NCBI RefSeq assembly: GCF_020103695.1
Contig: NZ_JAHXBF010000010.1
Span: 1-64,000 of the forward strand
Source of the DNA: Hyalangium versicolor
Lineage (GTDB): Bacteria > Myxococcota > Myxococcia > Myxococcales > Myxococcaceae
Length of the DNA stretch: 64,000 nucleotides
Direction of reading: 5' to 3'
The position numbers were made by a program, and so were the translations under genes. Of the stretch, positions 1 to 8,430 are shown one piece after another. The notes beneath the pieces are model-generated. The model saw only the letters and a program-made list of their open reading frames with translations. It had not been told where the DNA came from and ran no database searches. Position 1 is the first letter of the stretch. Every line of letters starts with the position of its first letter.

Positions 1-42
1 CGGGTGATCGCTACCTGGCTGCCTCGGTGCCCCACCTGTCAT
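1..42 (-). CDS. possible start of a gene running off the left edge
   Basis: A possible ATG at the top of this segment opens a minus-strand frame of 14 codons that continues past the window edge. A GGAG lies just upstream but only about two bases from the ATG, which is too close for a good ribosome site. It follows the lipoyl-domain gene on the same strand, so it could be the next member of that operon. Nothing about its product can be read from 14 codons. Confidence 0.2.
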   Translation of the reverse strand, partial: MTGGAPRQPGSDHP

Positions 43-122
43 CGCTCCAATTCTCAACATTCCTCACGCCACCGACCAGGCCTCCCGGCTCACCCTGCAG
101 GCCCCTGATGCAGTAGTGCTAC

Positions 123-365
123 TTAGCTCGCCGTCTCATCCAACCTGCACAGAATGCCGCCCTTCGGGACCACCTCGCCCTCGGCGGCGACGATCTCTGC
201 CACCCGCCCCGCTGTGGGCGCCGGGATCTCAGTGTCGGCTTTGTCGGTGGCCACCTCGACCAGCGGCTGCTCACTCGTCACAAGGTCACCCTCACGCACG
301 AGCCACTTGTCTACAGTCCCCTCGGCGACATCCTCCCCGAGTTGGGGCATCACAACGTCGATCAT
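123..365 (-). CDS. stand-alone lipoyl (biotinyl/lipoyl-like) carrier domain
   Basis: An 80-residue protein that is one complete lipoyl domain and nothing else. It begins MIDVVMPQLGEDVAEGTV and carries the swinging-arm hairpin ATDKAD, whose Lys is the expected lipoylation site (the family norm is DKA). The usual E2 features, a peripheral-subunit-binding domain and an acyltransferase core, are absent because a TAA stop follows directly. It could be a discrete carrier for a 2-oxoacid dehydrogenase whose other subunits lie left of the window, or a truncated E2. The fold call is firm; the complex it serves is inferred. Confidence 0.8.
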   Translation of the reverse strand: MIDVVMPQLGEDVAEGTVDKWLVREGDLVTSEQPLVEVATDKADTEIPAPTAGRVAEIVAAEGEVVPKGGILCRLDETAS

Positions 366-771
366 CGAATCGCTCCTCGCTCAGTGAGCCCTCTCGGGCG
401 AAGGGTAGAACACCCGCCCAACGGAGCATAAGACGGAGAGGGGCTATGGAGGTATTGCCTCCAACCCCTTGGACGAGGCCGCAGCCGCCTTCGCTCCGGG
501 CGCCAAACTCCGGCCTTTTCTGCTCCCCCACGCGTGGGCAGGGCCGAAACCACAAGAGGCGAACCCACCGCCTGAGGCAGTGCTCGGTGCCGCGGCCCCA
601 GCGGTGCACAGCAGCCTCTTCCGTGAACTCGCGATCGCTCTTCCGAATGAGGAAGCCCGCCCGTCCGGAGAGGAATACATCGAGGGCTGAAGCCGCACGC
701 CGAGCCTTGTTGTCGCCGTCGCAGTGCCCTCCCTACTCATAGAGATACGGAGCATTGGCATAGGGGAAGCC
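366..771. other. divergent intergenic region
   Basis: About 400 bases between the minus-strand lipoyl gene and the plus-strand kinase gene, so it should hold both promoters. Open frames cross it on both strands, but none has a convincing start, ribosome site or recognisable protein. A plus-strand frame at 469-690 is the most protein-like and would need a TTG start. I see no clear -35/-10 pair, hairpin or repeat. Confidence 0.4.
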
Positions 772-3700
772 ATGAACCAAGGGGAGGTCTCTCTGCCGGG
801 GCAGGAACTGGCTGGTCCCCCGCAGATGATGGGCCCTTATCTCATCCAGGGGGTCCTCGGCAGCGGAGGAATGGGAATTGTCTACCTTGGGGTCCACCGG
901 CGAACGGGCGAGCGCGTAGCGCTGAAGACGGTACGCGTCACCCGTGCCACCTCGCTGGCCAGCATCCGGCGAGAGGTCCAGTCGCTCAGTCGCATCCACC
1001 ATCCTCAAATCGTCCGCATCATTGAATACGGCGTGGCTGGCGGGCTGCCCTGGTACGCCATGGAACTCGTGGAGGGCCGGAGCTTCCATCGGCTCATCGC
1101 GCGCTACTACGACCAGCCAGGCCTCTACTTCTCTCTCTCCTCCAGGAGGAGTACCCGAGAGGGGGCCTGGCGCGAGGAGGCGGGCACACCCACCTTGGAG
1201 GGAGTGCCAGCGCTGCCAGCACGCCCCCTGTTGGAGTGGGTACTGCAGTTGTGCGCCCCGCTGGCCTACCTGCACGGCTGTGGCCTCGTCCACCGCGACC
1301 TCAAGCCCGGCAACATCTTCATCCGCAAGGACGGCTCCATGGTGCTGGGCGACTTCGGCCTGGCTGTGGAGTTCGGCGGAGCCTTCGGGCGCGAGGTCCT
1401 CAATGCCGACGGGGCTGGATTGGGCACGCTCATGTACATGGCACCCGAGCAGATCCGCGGGGACCTCGTGGACGCCCGTGCCGACCTCTACTCTCTGGGC
1501 TGCATCCTCTACGAGTGTGTCACCGGCTTCGTGCCCTTCTTCGGCAGCTCCGACAAGGTCATCCGCCGCCGGCACCTCCAGGAGCCGCCCACTCCGCCCT
1601 CGCGTCTCGTCGAGGAGCCAATTCCGGAGCGGCTGGAGTGGCTCATCCTCAAATTGCTGGCGAAGCGGCCCGAGGCTCGGCTCGGCTATGCCGAGGACGT
1701 GGCCCAGGTGCTCACAGAGTTGGGAGTGGAAGTCGGCAGGCCCAGGACGCTCCCCAAGCCCCGGCCTTACCTCTACCGCCCGCCGTTGATGGGGCGAGAA
1801 GCCGTCATGGGCAAGCTCCGTGGCCAGTTGGAGGAGATGTTGCTCTGCCAGGGTGGCCGGGTCTTCATTGGCGGGGGCAGTGGAATGGGAAAGACGCGTC
1901 TGGCTCTCGAGGTGGCGCGTGAAGCCCTCTATCGCAGCATCACGGTGGTGACCTGCGAGTGCCCCCCCATCGGCCTTGCCTCGCCGCTCCACCCCTTCCG
2001 CGCGCTACTGGCCAAGGTGATAGATTGGTGCCGCAACAGCGGCGAGGAGGAGATAACCCGGCTGCTCGGGCCAAAGGCCAAGGTGCTGGTGCCCTACGAG
2101 CCGCTCCTGGACGAGCTCCCCGGCCAGCGAGAGCTGCCCCAGCCCCTCCCTCTCTCCAACACCGACGCCGCGCGGGCTCGCATCTTCTCCGCCCTCCAGG
2201 ACATTCTCTTCGCCTTCGCCCAGGAAGACCCCGTCCTGCTCATCATTGACGACCTCCAATGGGCAGACGAGATGACCCTGGCCTTCCTAGAGCAGCTGAG
2301 GCAGGAGGACCTGGTCGAGCGGGGCGTGCTGCTGCTGGCCACCTACCGCATGGAGGAGATGAGCGAGGCCCTGCGCGCGGTGGTCACCTCACCTGGGTCG
2401 CTGCAGGTGGAGCTGGGGCGACTGGACGAGGGCAGCATCGAGTCCATGGCGCGCGGCATGCTCGCGCTGCACGCGCTGCCGCAGGACTTCGACAGTCTGG
2501 TCCGCCGCTCAGAGGGCAATCCCTTTTTCGTCGCCGAGTACCTGCGAGCGGCCATCTCGGAGGGGCTGCTCCACCGTGACAGCGTCGGCCAGTGGCGGCT
2601 GGACGAGCGGGCACGATCAGAGGGCTCTCTCACCAGCCTGGCGCTTCCGGTCTCCATCGCGGAGGTCATCCACCGGCGCCTGCGCGAGCTGGATGCCAGG
2701 TCCCAGGTGCTTGTGGAAAGCGCGGCCGTACTCGGGAAAGAGTTCGACGCCGAGCTCCTGCTGGAAACGGCGCCCCTGACCCCCACGGAGGCTCTGGCGT
2801 CCCTTGAGACGCTGCGGGTGCGGCAGATTCTCGAGAAGGCTGCGGGTGGCAGGCTGCGCTTCCTTCACGACAAGCTGCGCGAAATCACCGACGCCCGCAT
2901 CCCCCCCGAACGGAGCTGCCAGCTCCACTTCCGGGCCGCCGAGGCCATCGAGCACCGGTACCAACGGGCGCTCGACTTCCCCCTCTACTTCGCGAGCATG
3001 GCCAACCACTGGATGAAGGCCGAGGTCCACGACCGGGCCAGCCGCTACTTCCACATGGCGGGCGAGCGCGCTCGCACGGCCCATGCCACCCGGGAGGCCA
3101 TTGGCTTCTACCGGGAGGCGCTCGCCGAGGCCCGCGAGCACCAGAGGCAAGAGGGCCACGAGGCGGAGGACTGGCGCTTGCCCCTGCTGCGCACCTACGA
3201 GAACCTGGGAGACGTGTTGTCGCTCACCGGGCAGCAGACAGAGGCCCGCGAGGCCTTTGGCGAGGCCCTGGCCCGCGTCTCTTCGAGCGAGCGGATCCAC
3301 CGGGCCTGTCTCCATCGCAAGGTCGGCAAGACGTGGGAGCCGCACCACCAGCACGACAACGCGCTGCGCGCCTACGACGCGGCCGAGGCCTCCCTAGGAC
3401 GCGCGCCCGAGGAGACGGGTAGGTCGGACCCGGACGTGTCTGCCTGGTGGACGGAATGGGTGCAACTCCAGTTGGAGCGCCACAGGATCTGCTACTGGAT
3501 GAACCGCGAGGAGGAGATGGCCCGCCTGGTGGAGAAGATCCGCCCGGTAGTGGAGACTCGCGGGCTGCCCCAGCAGCGCGCCCGTTTCTTCGTGGCGCTC
3601 GCCAATAAGGCATTCCGGCAGCAACGCTACGCAATTTCCGCCGAGACAGTGGAGCACGGCCGCCTCGCGGTGGAGGCCAGTGAGGACTCTGGAGACATGG

Positions 3701-4305
3701 AGACGCAGGTGATGGCCCGTTTCTGCCATGCCCTCACCCTGCTGTTGCACGGGGACCTCGGCGAGGCCGAGCAGGAGAGCCTCGCCGGACTGCGGTTGGT
3801 GGAGCAGACCGGGGACCTGACGCAGAAGGCGCGCCTCCTCACCTACTTGGCCGTGGTGTACCGCGAACGCGGGCAGGTCGGCCGCACCCGGGAGTGCTGC
3901 GAGGAGAGCCTGAGAGTAGCCACCGCGGCCCGCATGGACGATTACGTGGGCGCGGCCCGGGCCAACCGCGCGTGGGTGGCATGGCGGGAGAAGCGGGTGG
4001 ATGAGGCCGAGCAGGAGGCTCGGGCGGCCCTGGAGTGCTGGCGCAAGCTCTCGGCCATCTACCCCTATCCGTTCCAATGGCAGGGCTTGTGGGTACTCCT
4101 GGCGGTGGCTCTGCGGCGGATGGCCGTCGCGGAGGCAGTGGAGCATGCGCGCGCGCTGTTGGACCCGACGCAGCAAAGGCTTCCGCAACCACTGGCCGCC
4201 ACGTTGAATGCCGCGCTAGTCGCATGGCACCAGGACCAACAGGAGGCAGCTCGGGAATACCTAGAACACGCCACGGAGGCCGCCCAACGGATGGGTCTGC
4301 TTTGA
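772..4305 (+). CDS. Ser/Thr protein kinase fused to AAA ATPase and TPR region
   Basis: An 1177-residue cytoplasmic signalling protein. The N-terminal eukaryote-like kinase is complete: glycine loop GSGGMGIVYLG (about residue 30), VALK lysine, HRDLKPGN near 174, GDFGLA near 194 and MAPEQ. A STAND-like ATPase module follows, with Walker A GGGSGMGKT near 370 and Walker B LLIIDDLQWAD near 495, then a long helical C-terminal half with TPR-like repeats. This architecture is common in myxobacteria and usually senses through the TPR region; no transmembrane segment is visible. I chose the ATG at 772 because AGGGGAAG precedes it; an in-frame start at 724 lacks such a site. It heads the plus-strand run leading to the YcaO/TfuA pair, 91 bases before the next gene. 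Confidence 0.88.
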   Translation: MNQGEVSLPGQELAGPPQMMGPYLIQGVLGSGGMGIVYLGVHRRTGERVALKTVRVTRATSLASIRREVQSLSRIHHPQIVRIIEYGVAGGLPWYAMELVEGRSFHRLIARYYDQPGLYFSLSSRRSTREGAWREEAGTPTLEGVPALPARPLLEWVLQLCAPLAYLHGCGLVHRDLKPGNIFIRKDGSMVLGDFGLAVEFGGAFGREVLNADGAGLGTLMYMAPEQIRGDLVDARADLYSLGCILYECVTGFVPFFGSSDKVIRRRHLQEPPTPPSRLVEEPIPERLEWLILKLLAKRPEARLGYAEDVAQVLTELGVEVGRPRTLPKPRPYLYRPPLMGREAVMGKLRGQLEEMLLCQGGRVFIGGGSGMGKTRLALEVAREALYRSITVVTCECPPIGLASPLHPFRALLAKVIDWCRNSGEEEITRLLGPKAKVLVPYEPLLDELPGQRELPQPLPLSNTDAARARIFSALQDILFAFAQEDPVLLIIDDLQWADEMTLAFLEQLRQEDLVERGVLLLATYRMEEMSEALRAVVTSPGSLQVELGRLDEGSIESMARGMLALHALPQDFDSLVRRSEGNPFFVAEYLRAAISEGLLHRDSVGQWRLDERARSEGSLTSLALPVSIAEVIHRRLRELDARSQVLVESAAVLGKEFDAELLLETAPLTPTEALASLETLRVRQILEKAAGGRLRFLHDKLREITDARIPPERSCQLHFRAAEAIEHRYQRALDFPLYFASMANHWMKAEVHDRASRYFHMAGERARTAHATREAIGFYREALAEAREHQRQEGHEAEDWRLPLLRTYENLGDVLSLTGQQTEAREAFGEALARVSSSERIHRACLHRKVGKTWEPHHQHDNALRAYDAAEASLGRAPEETGRSDPDVSAWWTEWVQLQLERHRICYWMNREEEMARLVEKIRPVVETRGLPQQRARFFVALANKAFRQQRYAISAETVEHGRLAVEASEDSGDMETQVMARFCHALTLLLHGDLGEAEQESLAGLRLVEQTGDLTQKARLLTYLAVVYRERGQVGRTRECCEESLRVATAARMDDYVGAARANRAWVAWREKRVDEAEQEARAALECWRKLSAIYPYPFQWQGLWVLLAVALRRMAVAEAVEHARALLDPTQQRLPQPLAATLNAALVAWHQDQQEAAREYLEHATEAAQRMGLL

Positions 4306-4396
4306 GAAGCGCTGCCCACACTGCTCAGCAATGCTCACATTCAGAGACACCACACTCTGCCCTTAATAGAGCCACACTTTCCCCGTGAGGAGATCC

Positions 4397-5191
4397 ATGG
4401 ACCTGACACGATATCTGCTCTTCACCAGCCTGGTGAAACACGGTGGAATGCTGCGCTATCTCTTCGCCTCCCAGGTGAGGAAGCGACTGCTGGAACAGTA
4501 TCAATTGCGCAGACAGGTGAAATCTTCGGCATTGACAGGAAACCCAGACAGGCTGTTCGAACTCTACTACATCAACAAGCTGGACGAGGGAGAGGCCGAA
4601 AAAACGTTTGAACGCCTGCGGGATGACCCGAGCTTCGTTGCAAGTCAGCAAGTGATTGATGACGTACGCATCACGGAAGATGAACGCATCCACGACCTGA
4701 TCATCCCCCCCGCGATCGTAGGGTTGAGTCAGATGCCCTATCTGACTGAGAGCAAGAGCCAACGGGCGTGTAGTCAGGCTGTTGCGGAGGCCCCCTATCT
4801 CCTGCACGTCACGTGCACACTGCACGAAAAGGAAAACTTGACGCAGTTCAATAAGTCCATGTCCGTGCTGATCAAAGAGTTCGAACGGGCAGGTTTGTCC
4901 CTGGTCGTGGCCGGCCAACGGACGTGCAAGCTGGAGCTTCCGGCGGATCCCAAGCAAAAAGTCAAGCTGAGTGAAATCGCCGAGAAAGAGGAGCAACGCG
5001 TTGAGATTATAAACATATGGGAATTCGATAATCCTGACAACATCAAGCGGTTGATGATGCGGCATGCGGAAAGCCAGGCGTACGCCGAGCTTGACGAGAT
5101 CTGCGATCAGGAACAGCACTTCTGCAGAAACGTGTCGCGCCACTATCAGCGCTATCCACTGCTGGGTGGGAACCCCTTGTCCATCACTTGA
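4397..5191 (+). CDS. uncharacterised protein with two similar halves
   Basis: A 264-residue protein I do not recognise. Two segments look alike and could be two ferredoxin-like alpha/beta-barrel halves: one begins LFELYYINKLDEGEAEKTF (about residues 52-90), the other EIINIWEFDNPDNIKRLMM (about 205-245). No signal peptide or membrane span is seen. The ATG at 4397 follows GAGGAGATCC, so I prefer it to the in-frame GTG at 4385. Codon use is clearly more AT-rich than the flanking genes (for example GAGATTATAAACATATGG), suggesting acquisition. It is followed 43 bases later by the repeat protein and then YcaO/TfuA on the same strand, so it may belong to that system. Confidence 0.7.
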   Translation: MDLTRYLLFTSLVKHGGMLRYLFASQVRKRLLEQYQLRRQVKSSALTGNPDRLFELYYINKLDEGEAEKTFERLRDDPSFVASQQVIDDVRITEDERIHDLIIPPAIVGLSQMPYLTESKSQRACSQAVAEAPYLLHVTCTLHEKENLTQFNKSMSVLIKEFERAGLSLVVAGQRTCKLELPADPKQKVKLSEIAEKEEQRVEIINIWEFDNPDNIKRLMMRHAESQAYAELDEICDQEQHFCRNVSRHYQRYPLLGGNPLSIT

Positions 5192-5234
5192 TGGCTGGCC
5201 AGTTGGGACTGAGCAAGCCAGAGGCAACAGGAAC

Positions 5235-6185
5235 ATGAGCGACAAGAAACCGAATGGCGAGAAAACCTGGCCAGACAATTCCAAACTGGATCTCCAGCAA
5301 GATCTGCAAATCGAACAGGATGACCTGGTCATCTTTGGCGAAGACGGGAAGTTCTACGTGGTCCAGAAAGGGCAATACACGTCGACCGAACTCCCGCAGG
5401 CCCTGTTGAGCGCACCGGAGTTCGTCGTTGGACTGGGCGCGATGGTCTCCGACATCACTGTCACTCATCCATGGAGTGAACAGAGCGAGCTGACGGAGAG
5501 ATGCTCGTGCGTCGTGCTGAATCTGGCTGCCATCCGGCAGGTGAGCGAGAAGGAGGATCCCAGAAAGGCCCTGACGTTCCTCGAGAAGCAGGGCCAGGGG
5601 GACAAGAAGAGCACCCACTGCCTTCATTCGGATGGGAAGCAGACCGCGCTCAACGTGAAGCCCGGGCAGAGCGATCTGGTGATCTTCAACGAGGAGAAGA
5701 AGTTCTATTGGGTGAAGCGGGAAGAGTACGAGTTGATCGAGCTTCCTGAAGACTTGAGAAGCGCGCCGGAGTTCATGGTCAGGCTGGGCGCGGTGGTTGC
5801 GGACATTCCCAGTCTGCCGACAGCGGGCTGTGCGTGCTACCTCCTGAACTTGGCCAGTGTCCGGAAGGGAAGCAGCTACGCTGCCCGGGTTGCCGAGGAG
5901 CAGAATCTGGGCGGTCGGCTCAAAAAGCTGGAGAAGCAAGACCCAGACAGTGCGTCCCTCACTCAGGCGAGGCAGGAGGCCGTTCGCGCCAGCAAGGAGG
6001 AGGAAGAAAAGGCCGGGTACGAGACAACGGCGTTGCGAGGCAAAATCCAGAAAATGGAGGCCGACGCGTGGCGGAAGAAGTGCGAGGCTGCCCGGGAGCG
6101 GAGCAAAGCAAATCGGAGAGGGCCGACTTGGATGCAACGTCTGCGTGCCCGACTGGGAAGACGTTCCAAGCTCCGGAGTCGATAG
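5235..6185 (+). CDS. uncharacterised protein with two CxC-ending repeats, beside YcaO/TfuA
   Basis: A 316-residue protein with no known family in my memory. It holds two copies of a 65-72 residue unit. Copy 1 (about residues 29-103) starts DDLVIFGEDGKFYVV and ends CSCVVLNLAAIR; copy 2 (147-212) starts SDLVIFNEEKKFYWV and ends CACYLLNLASVR. Shared inside are a SAPEF motif and LGA(M/V)V(S/A)DI. A charged coiled-coil-like stretch (213-290) and a very basic tail (RANRRGP to the end, about 290-316) follow. Because it sits 17 bases before the YcaO gene, it is a candidate substrate or partner of the modifying enzymes, with the CxC segments as possible targets; metal binding by the Cys pairs is an alternative. 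Start ATG 5235 is the first Met after the previous stop and has only a weak CAGGAAC site. Confidence 0.75.
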   Translation: MSDKKPNGEKTWPDNSKLDLQQDLQIEQDDLVIFGEDGKFYVVQKGQYTSTELPQALLSAPEFVVGLGAMVSDITVTHPWSEQSELTERCSCVVLNLAAIRQVSEKEDPRKALTFLEKQGQGDKKSTHCLHSDGKQTALNVKPGQSDLVIFNEEKKFYWVKREEYELIELPEDLRSAPEFMVRLGAVVADIPSLPTAGCACYLLNLASVRKGSSYAARVAEEQNLGGRLKKLEKQDPDSASLTQARQEAVRASKEEEEKAGYETTALRGKIQKMEADAWRKKCEAARERSKANRRGPTWMQRLRARLGRRSKLRSR

Positions 6186-6202
6186 TGGAAGGCGGACTGA
6201 CC

Positions 6203-7456
6203 ATGCGTCAGGGGAGGAGCAAGACCTGCCCAGCAGCCCGAAAACGCTACCGGGCGGGGACGCACCGGCTGATCTCTCCTGAGGAGACGCTCCAGCGGGT
6301 TCGGCCCCTGATGGGAGTGATGGGCATCACCCGCATCGCCAACATCACCGGCCTGGACCGGCTGGGGATTCCCGTGGTGACGGTCTGCCGGCCCAACTCG
6401 CGCTCCTTGGCTGTCTCCCAGGGCAAGGGGTTGGACCTCGCCTCCGCCCGGGTTTCCGGACTCATGGAGGCAGTGGAGACGTACCACGCCGAACACATCA
6501 CCCTCCCGCTCACGCTCGCCACTTACAACGAGCTGCGCTTCAGCCACCCGCTGGTGGACGTTGCCCGGCTCCCCAGGCTGTCGGTGGGCTCCTTCCACGC
6601 CAATCTGCGGCTGCTGTGGATCGAGGGCCGCGACCTGCTCGGCGACAGGCCGGTGTGGCTGCCCTTCGAGCTGGTGCACACCGACTACACCGTGCCACTC
6701 CCCTCGGGCAGCGGCTCGTTCTTCATGAGCTCCAACGGACTGGCCTCCGGCAACCATTTGCTGGAGGCCATCAGCCACGGCATCTGCGAAGTGGTGGAAC
6801 GTGATGCCACCACCCTCTGGCACCTGCGCTCCGCAGAGGAGCGGCAGCGGACCCGGCTCGCGCTGGACACCGTGGACGACCTGGCATGCCGGGAGGTGCT
6901 GGAAAAGTACGAGCGCGCCGGCGTGGACGTGGCCGTCTGGGAGACAACGTCGGAGGTCGGGCTGCCCGCCTTCTTCTGCATGAGTGCGGAGCGCTCGCCG
7001 GAGCCCTTTCGTCCGCTCTACCCGACGACGGGCGCGGGGTGCCATCCCACCCGCCAGGTGGCTCTGCTCCGGGCCCTCACCGAGGCGGCCCAAGTGCGGG
7101 CCACGCTCATCTCCGGCTCGCGCGATGACCTGGGCGTGGACCGGTACTACAAGGCCCTCCAGGACCCGGGCCTTTGGTCCCGCGTGCATGCGCTGATGCA
7201 GTCGCACGGGTCCATGCGGTGCTTCGACGAGGTGCCCTCCTTCGAGGCGGACAGCTTCGACGAGGACGTGGCCTGGGTGCTGGCACGGCTGGCTGCGGCG
7301 GAATTCGAGCAGGTGGCGGTGGTGGATCTCTCCAAGCGTGCGTTCGGGATTTCTGTGGCGCGGGTGGTCATCCCCGGGATGGAGGCCATCCACGATGCTC
7401 CTGGCTATGTACCGGGCACCCGGGCCCGGCGGCTCCTAAAGGAGCGCCTCCCATGA
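6203..7456 (+). CDS. YcaO-family cyclodehydratase/thioamidation enzyme
   Basis: A 417-residue YcaO protein. YcaO enzymes use ATP to activate a backbone amide O-phosphate; with TfuA partners they are known to install thioamides, otherwise azolines. The family's acidic ATP/Mg ligands are visible as GLMEAVETYHAE and ISHGICEVVERDA, together with the conserved stretch FFMSSNGLASGN between them and TEAAQVRA later. There is no proline-rich PxPxP C-terminus of the azoline-type enzymes, fitting the TfuA-dependent type. ATG 6203 follows GGAAGG with about ten bases of spacing; the upstream in-frame GTG at 6185 lacks one. The stop overlaps the TfuA start as ATGA, indicating translational coupling. The family call is firm; substrate and product are inferred. 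Confidence 0.93.
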   Translation: MRQGRSKTCPAARKRYRAGTHRLISPEETLQRVRPLMGVMGITRIANITGLDRLGIPVVTVCRPNSRSLAVSQGKGLDLASARVSGLMEAVETYHAEHITLPLTLATYNELRFSHPLVDVARLPRLSVGSFHANLRLLWIEGRDLLGDRPVWLPFELVHTDYTVPLPSGSGSFFMSSNGLASGNHLLEAISHGICEVVERDATTLWHLRSAEERQRTRLALDTVDDLACREVLEKYERAGVDVAVWETTSEVGLPAFFCMSAERSPEPFRPLYPTTGAGCHPTRQVALLRALTEAAQVRATLISGSRDDLGVDRYYKALQDPGLWSRVHALMQSHGSMRCFDEVPSFEADSFDEDVAWVLARLAAAEFEQVAVVDLSKRAFGISVARVVIPGMEAIHDAPGYVPGTRARRLLKERLP

Positions 7457-8244
7457 TCTACGTCTTCGCGGGGCCGACCCTGTCCGCCGAGGAAGGGAGG
7501 GCGGAACTCGACGCGGAGTTCCTCTCACCCGCAGCCCAGGGGGACGTGTACCGGGCCGCCCTCTCGAAACCCGAGGCCATCGGCCTCATCGATGGCTACT
7601 TCGAGCGCGTTCCCGCCGTGTGGCACAAGGAACTCCTCTGGGCCATGGCCGAGGGGATCCACGTCTACGGCAGCGCCAGCATGGGGGCCCTGCGCGCGGC
7701 GGAGCTGGCCCCCTTTGGCATGCATGGCGTCGGAGCCATCTTCGAGGCCTTCCGGCACGGCGACCTGGAGGACGATGACGAGGTGACGGTAGTGCATGCG
7801 CCGGAAGAGGCGGGGTTCCGGACGCTCTCGGAGGCGATGGTCAACATCCGGGCCACGCTGGCGGGGGCTGAGCGGGCCGGGGTGCTCCGCACGGAGGCAC
7901 GGGTAACCCTGGAGCGGATCGCCAAGGGGCTCTACTACCCAGAGCGGAGTTACCCGACCGTTCTTTCCCAGGCGGCCCGGGAGGGGATCCCGGACGCCGA
8001 GTTGGAGCGGCTCCGCGGCTGGCTGCCCCATGGCCACGTCAACCAGAAGCGCGAGGATGCCCTGGCCATGTTGCGCACAATGCGCGAGGAGCTGGCGTCC
8101 CATCCCGGACCGAAGCAGGTCACCTATTCGCTCGCACGAACGGACGCCTGGGAGGAGGCATGCCGCCGCGTAGGCGCGATGGAAGCGAGTTCCCAGAAAC
8201 GCGGGCCACCGATTGGCGAGACAGCGGCTCCTCTGGCGAGGTAA
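7453..8244 (+). CDS. TfuA-like partner of YcaO
   Basis: A 263-residue TfuA-like protein. The N-terminus MIYVFAGPTLS, the segment GIHVYGSASMGALRAAEL and the acidic DDDEVTVVHAP match the TfuA core as I know it. TfuA proteins are thought to recruit or activate a sulfur source for the adjacent YcaO, giving thioamides in methyl-coenzyme M reductase and in some ribosomal peptides. It overlaps the YcaO stop by four bases (ATGA), so the two are one unit. The C-terminal 60 residues beyond the core are less conserved-looking and end in a Pro/Ala-rich tail. No membrane segment is seen. Confidence 0.92.
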   Translation: MIYVFAGPTLSAEEGRAELDAEFLSPAAQGDVYRAALSKPEAIGLIDGYFERVPAVWHKELLWAMAEGIHVYGSASMGALRAAELAPFGMHGVGAIFEAFRHGDLEDDDEVTVVHAPEEAGFRTLSEAMVNIRATLAGAERAGVLRTEARVTLERIAKGLYYPERSYPTVLSQAAREGIPDAELERLRGWLPHGHVNQKREDALAMLRTMREELASHPGPKQVTYSLARTDAWEEACRRVGAMEASSQKRGPPIGETAAPLAR

Positions 8245-8430
8245 CGCCTCGAACTAACAAAGACTCGAGGCATCGCAGGCCCGGACGATCCCGCTCACCG
8301 CGATCGAAGTCCCTCGCTTTCCCGGCCTGCTCGCTGTGCTCCGCATCAACAGCATCCCGGAATCAGGTGTACGGAGGGACAAAGCGTTTCGTTGCGCGGC
8401 CTCATCGCTTCGCAGTAGTCCCCCGAGTCC

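Noticed and set aside
469..690. 73-codon plus-strand frame before the kinase gene
   Set aside because: Needs a TTG start with no ribosome site and shows no recognisable domain.
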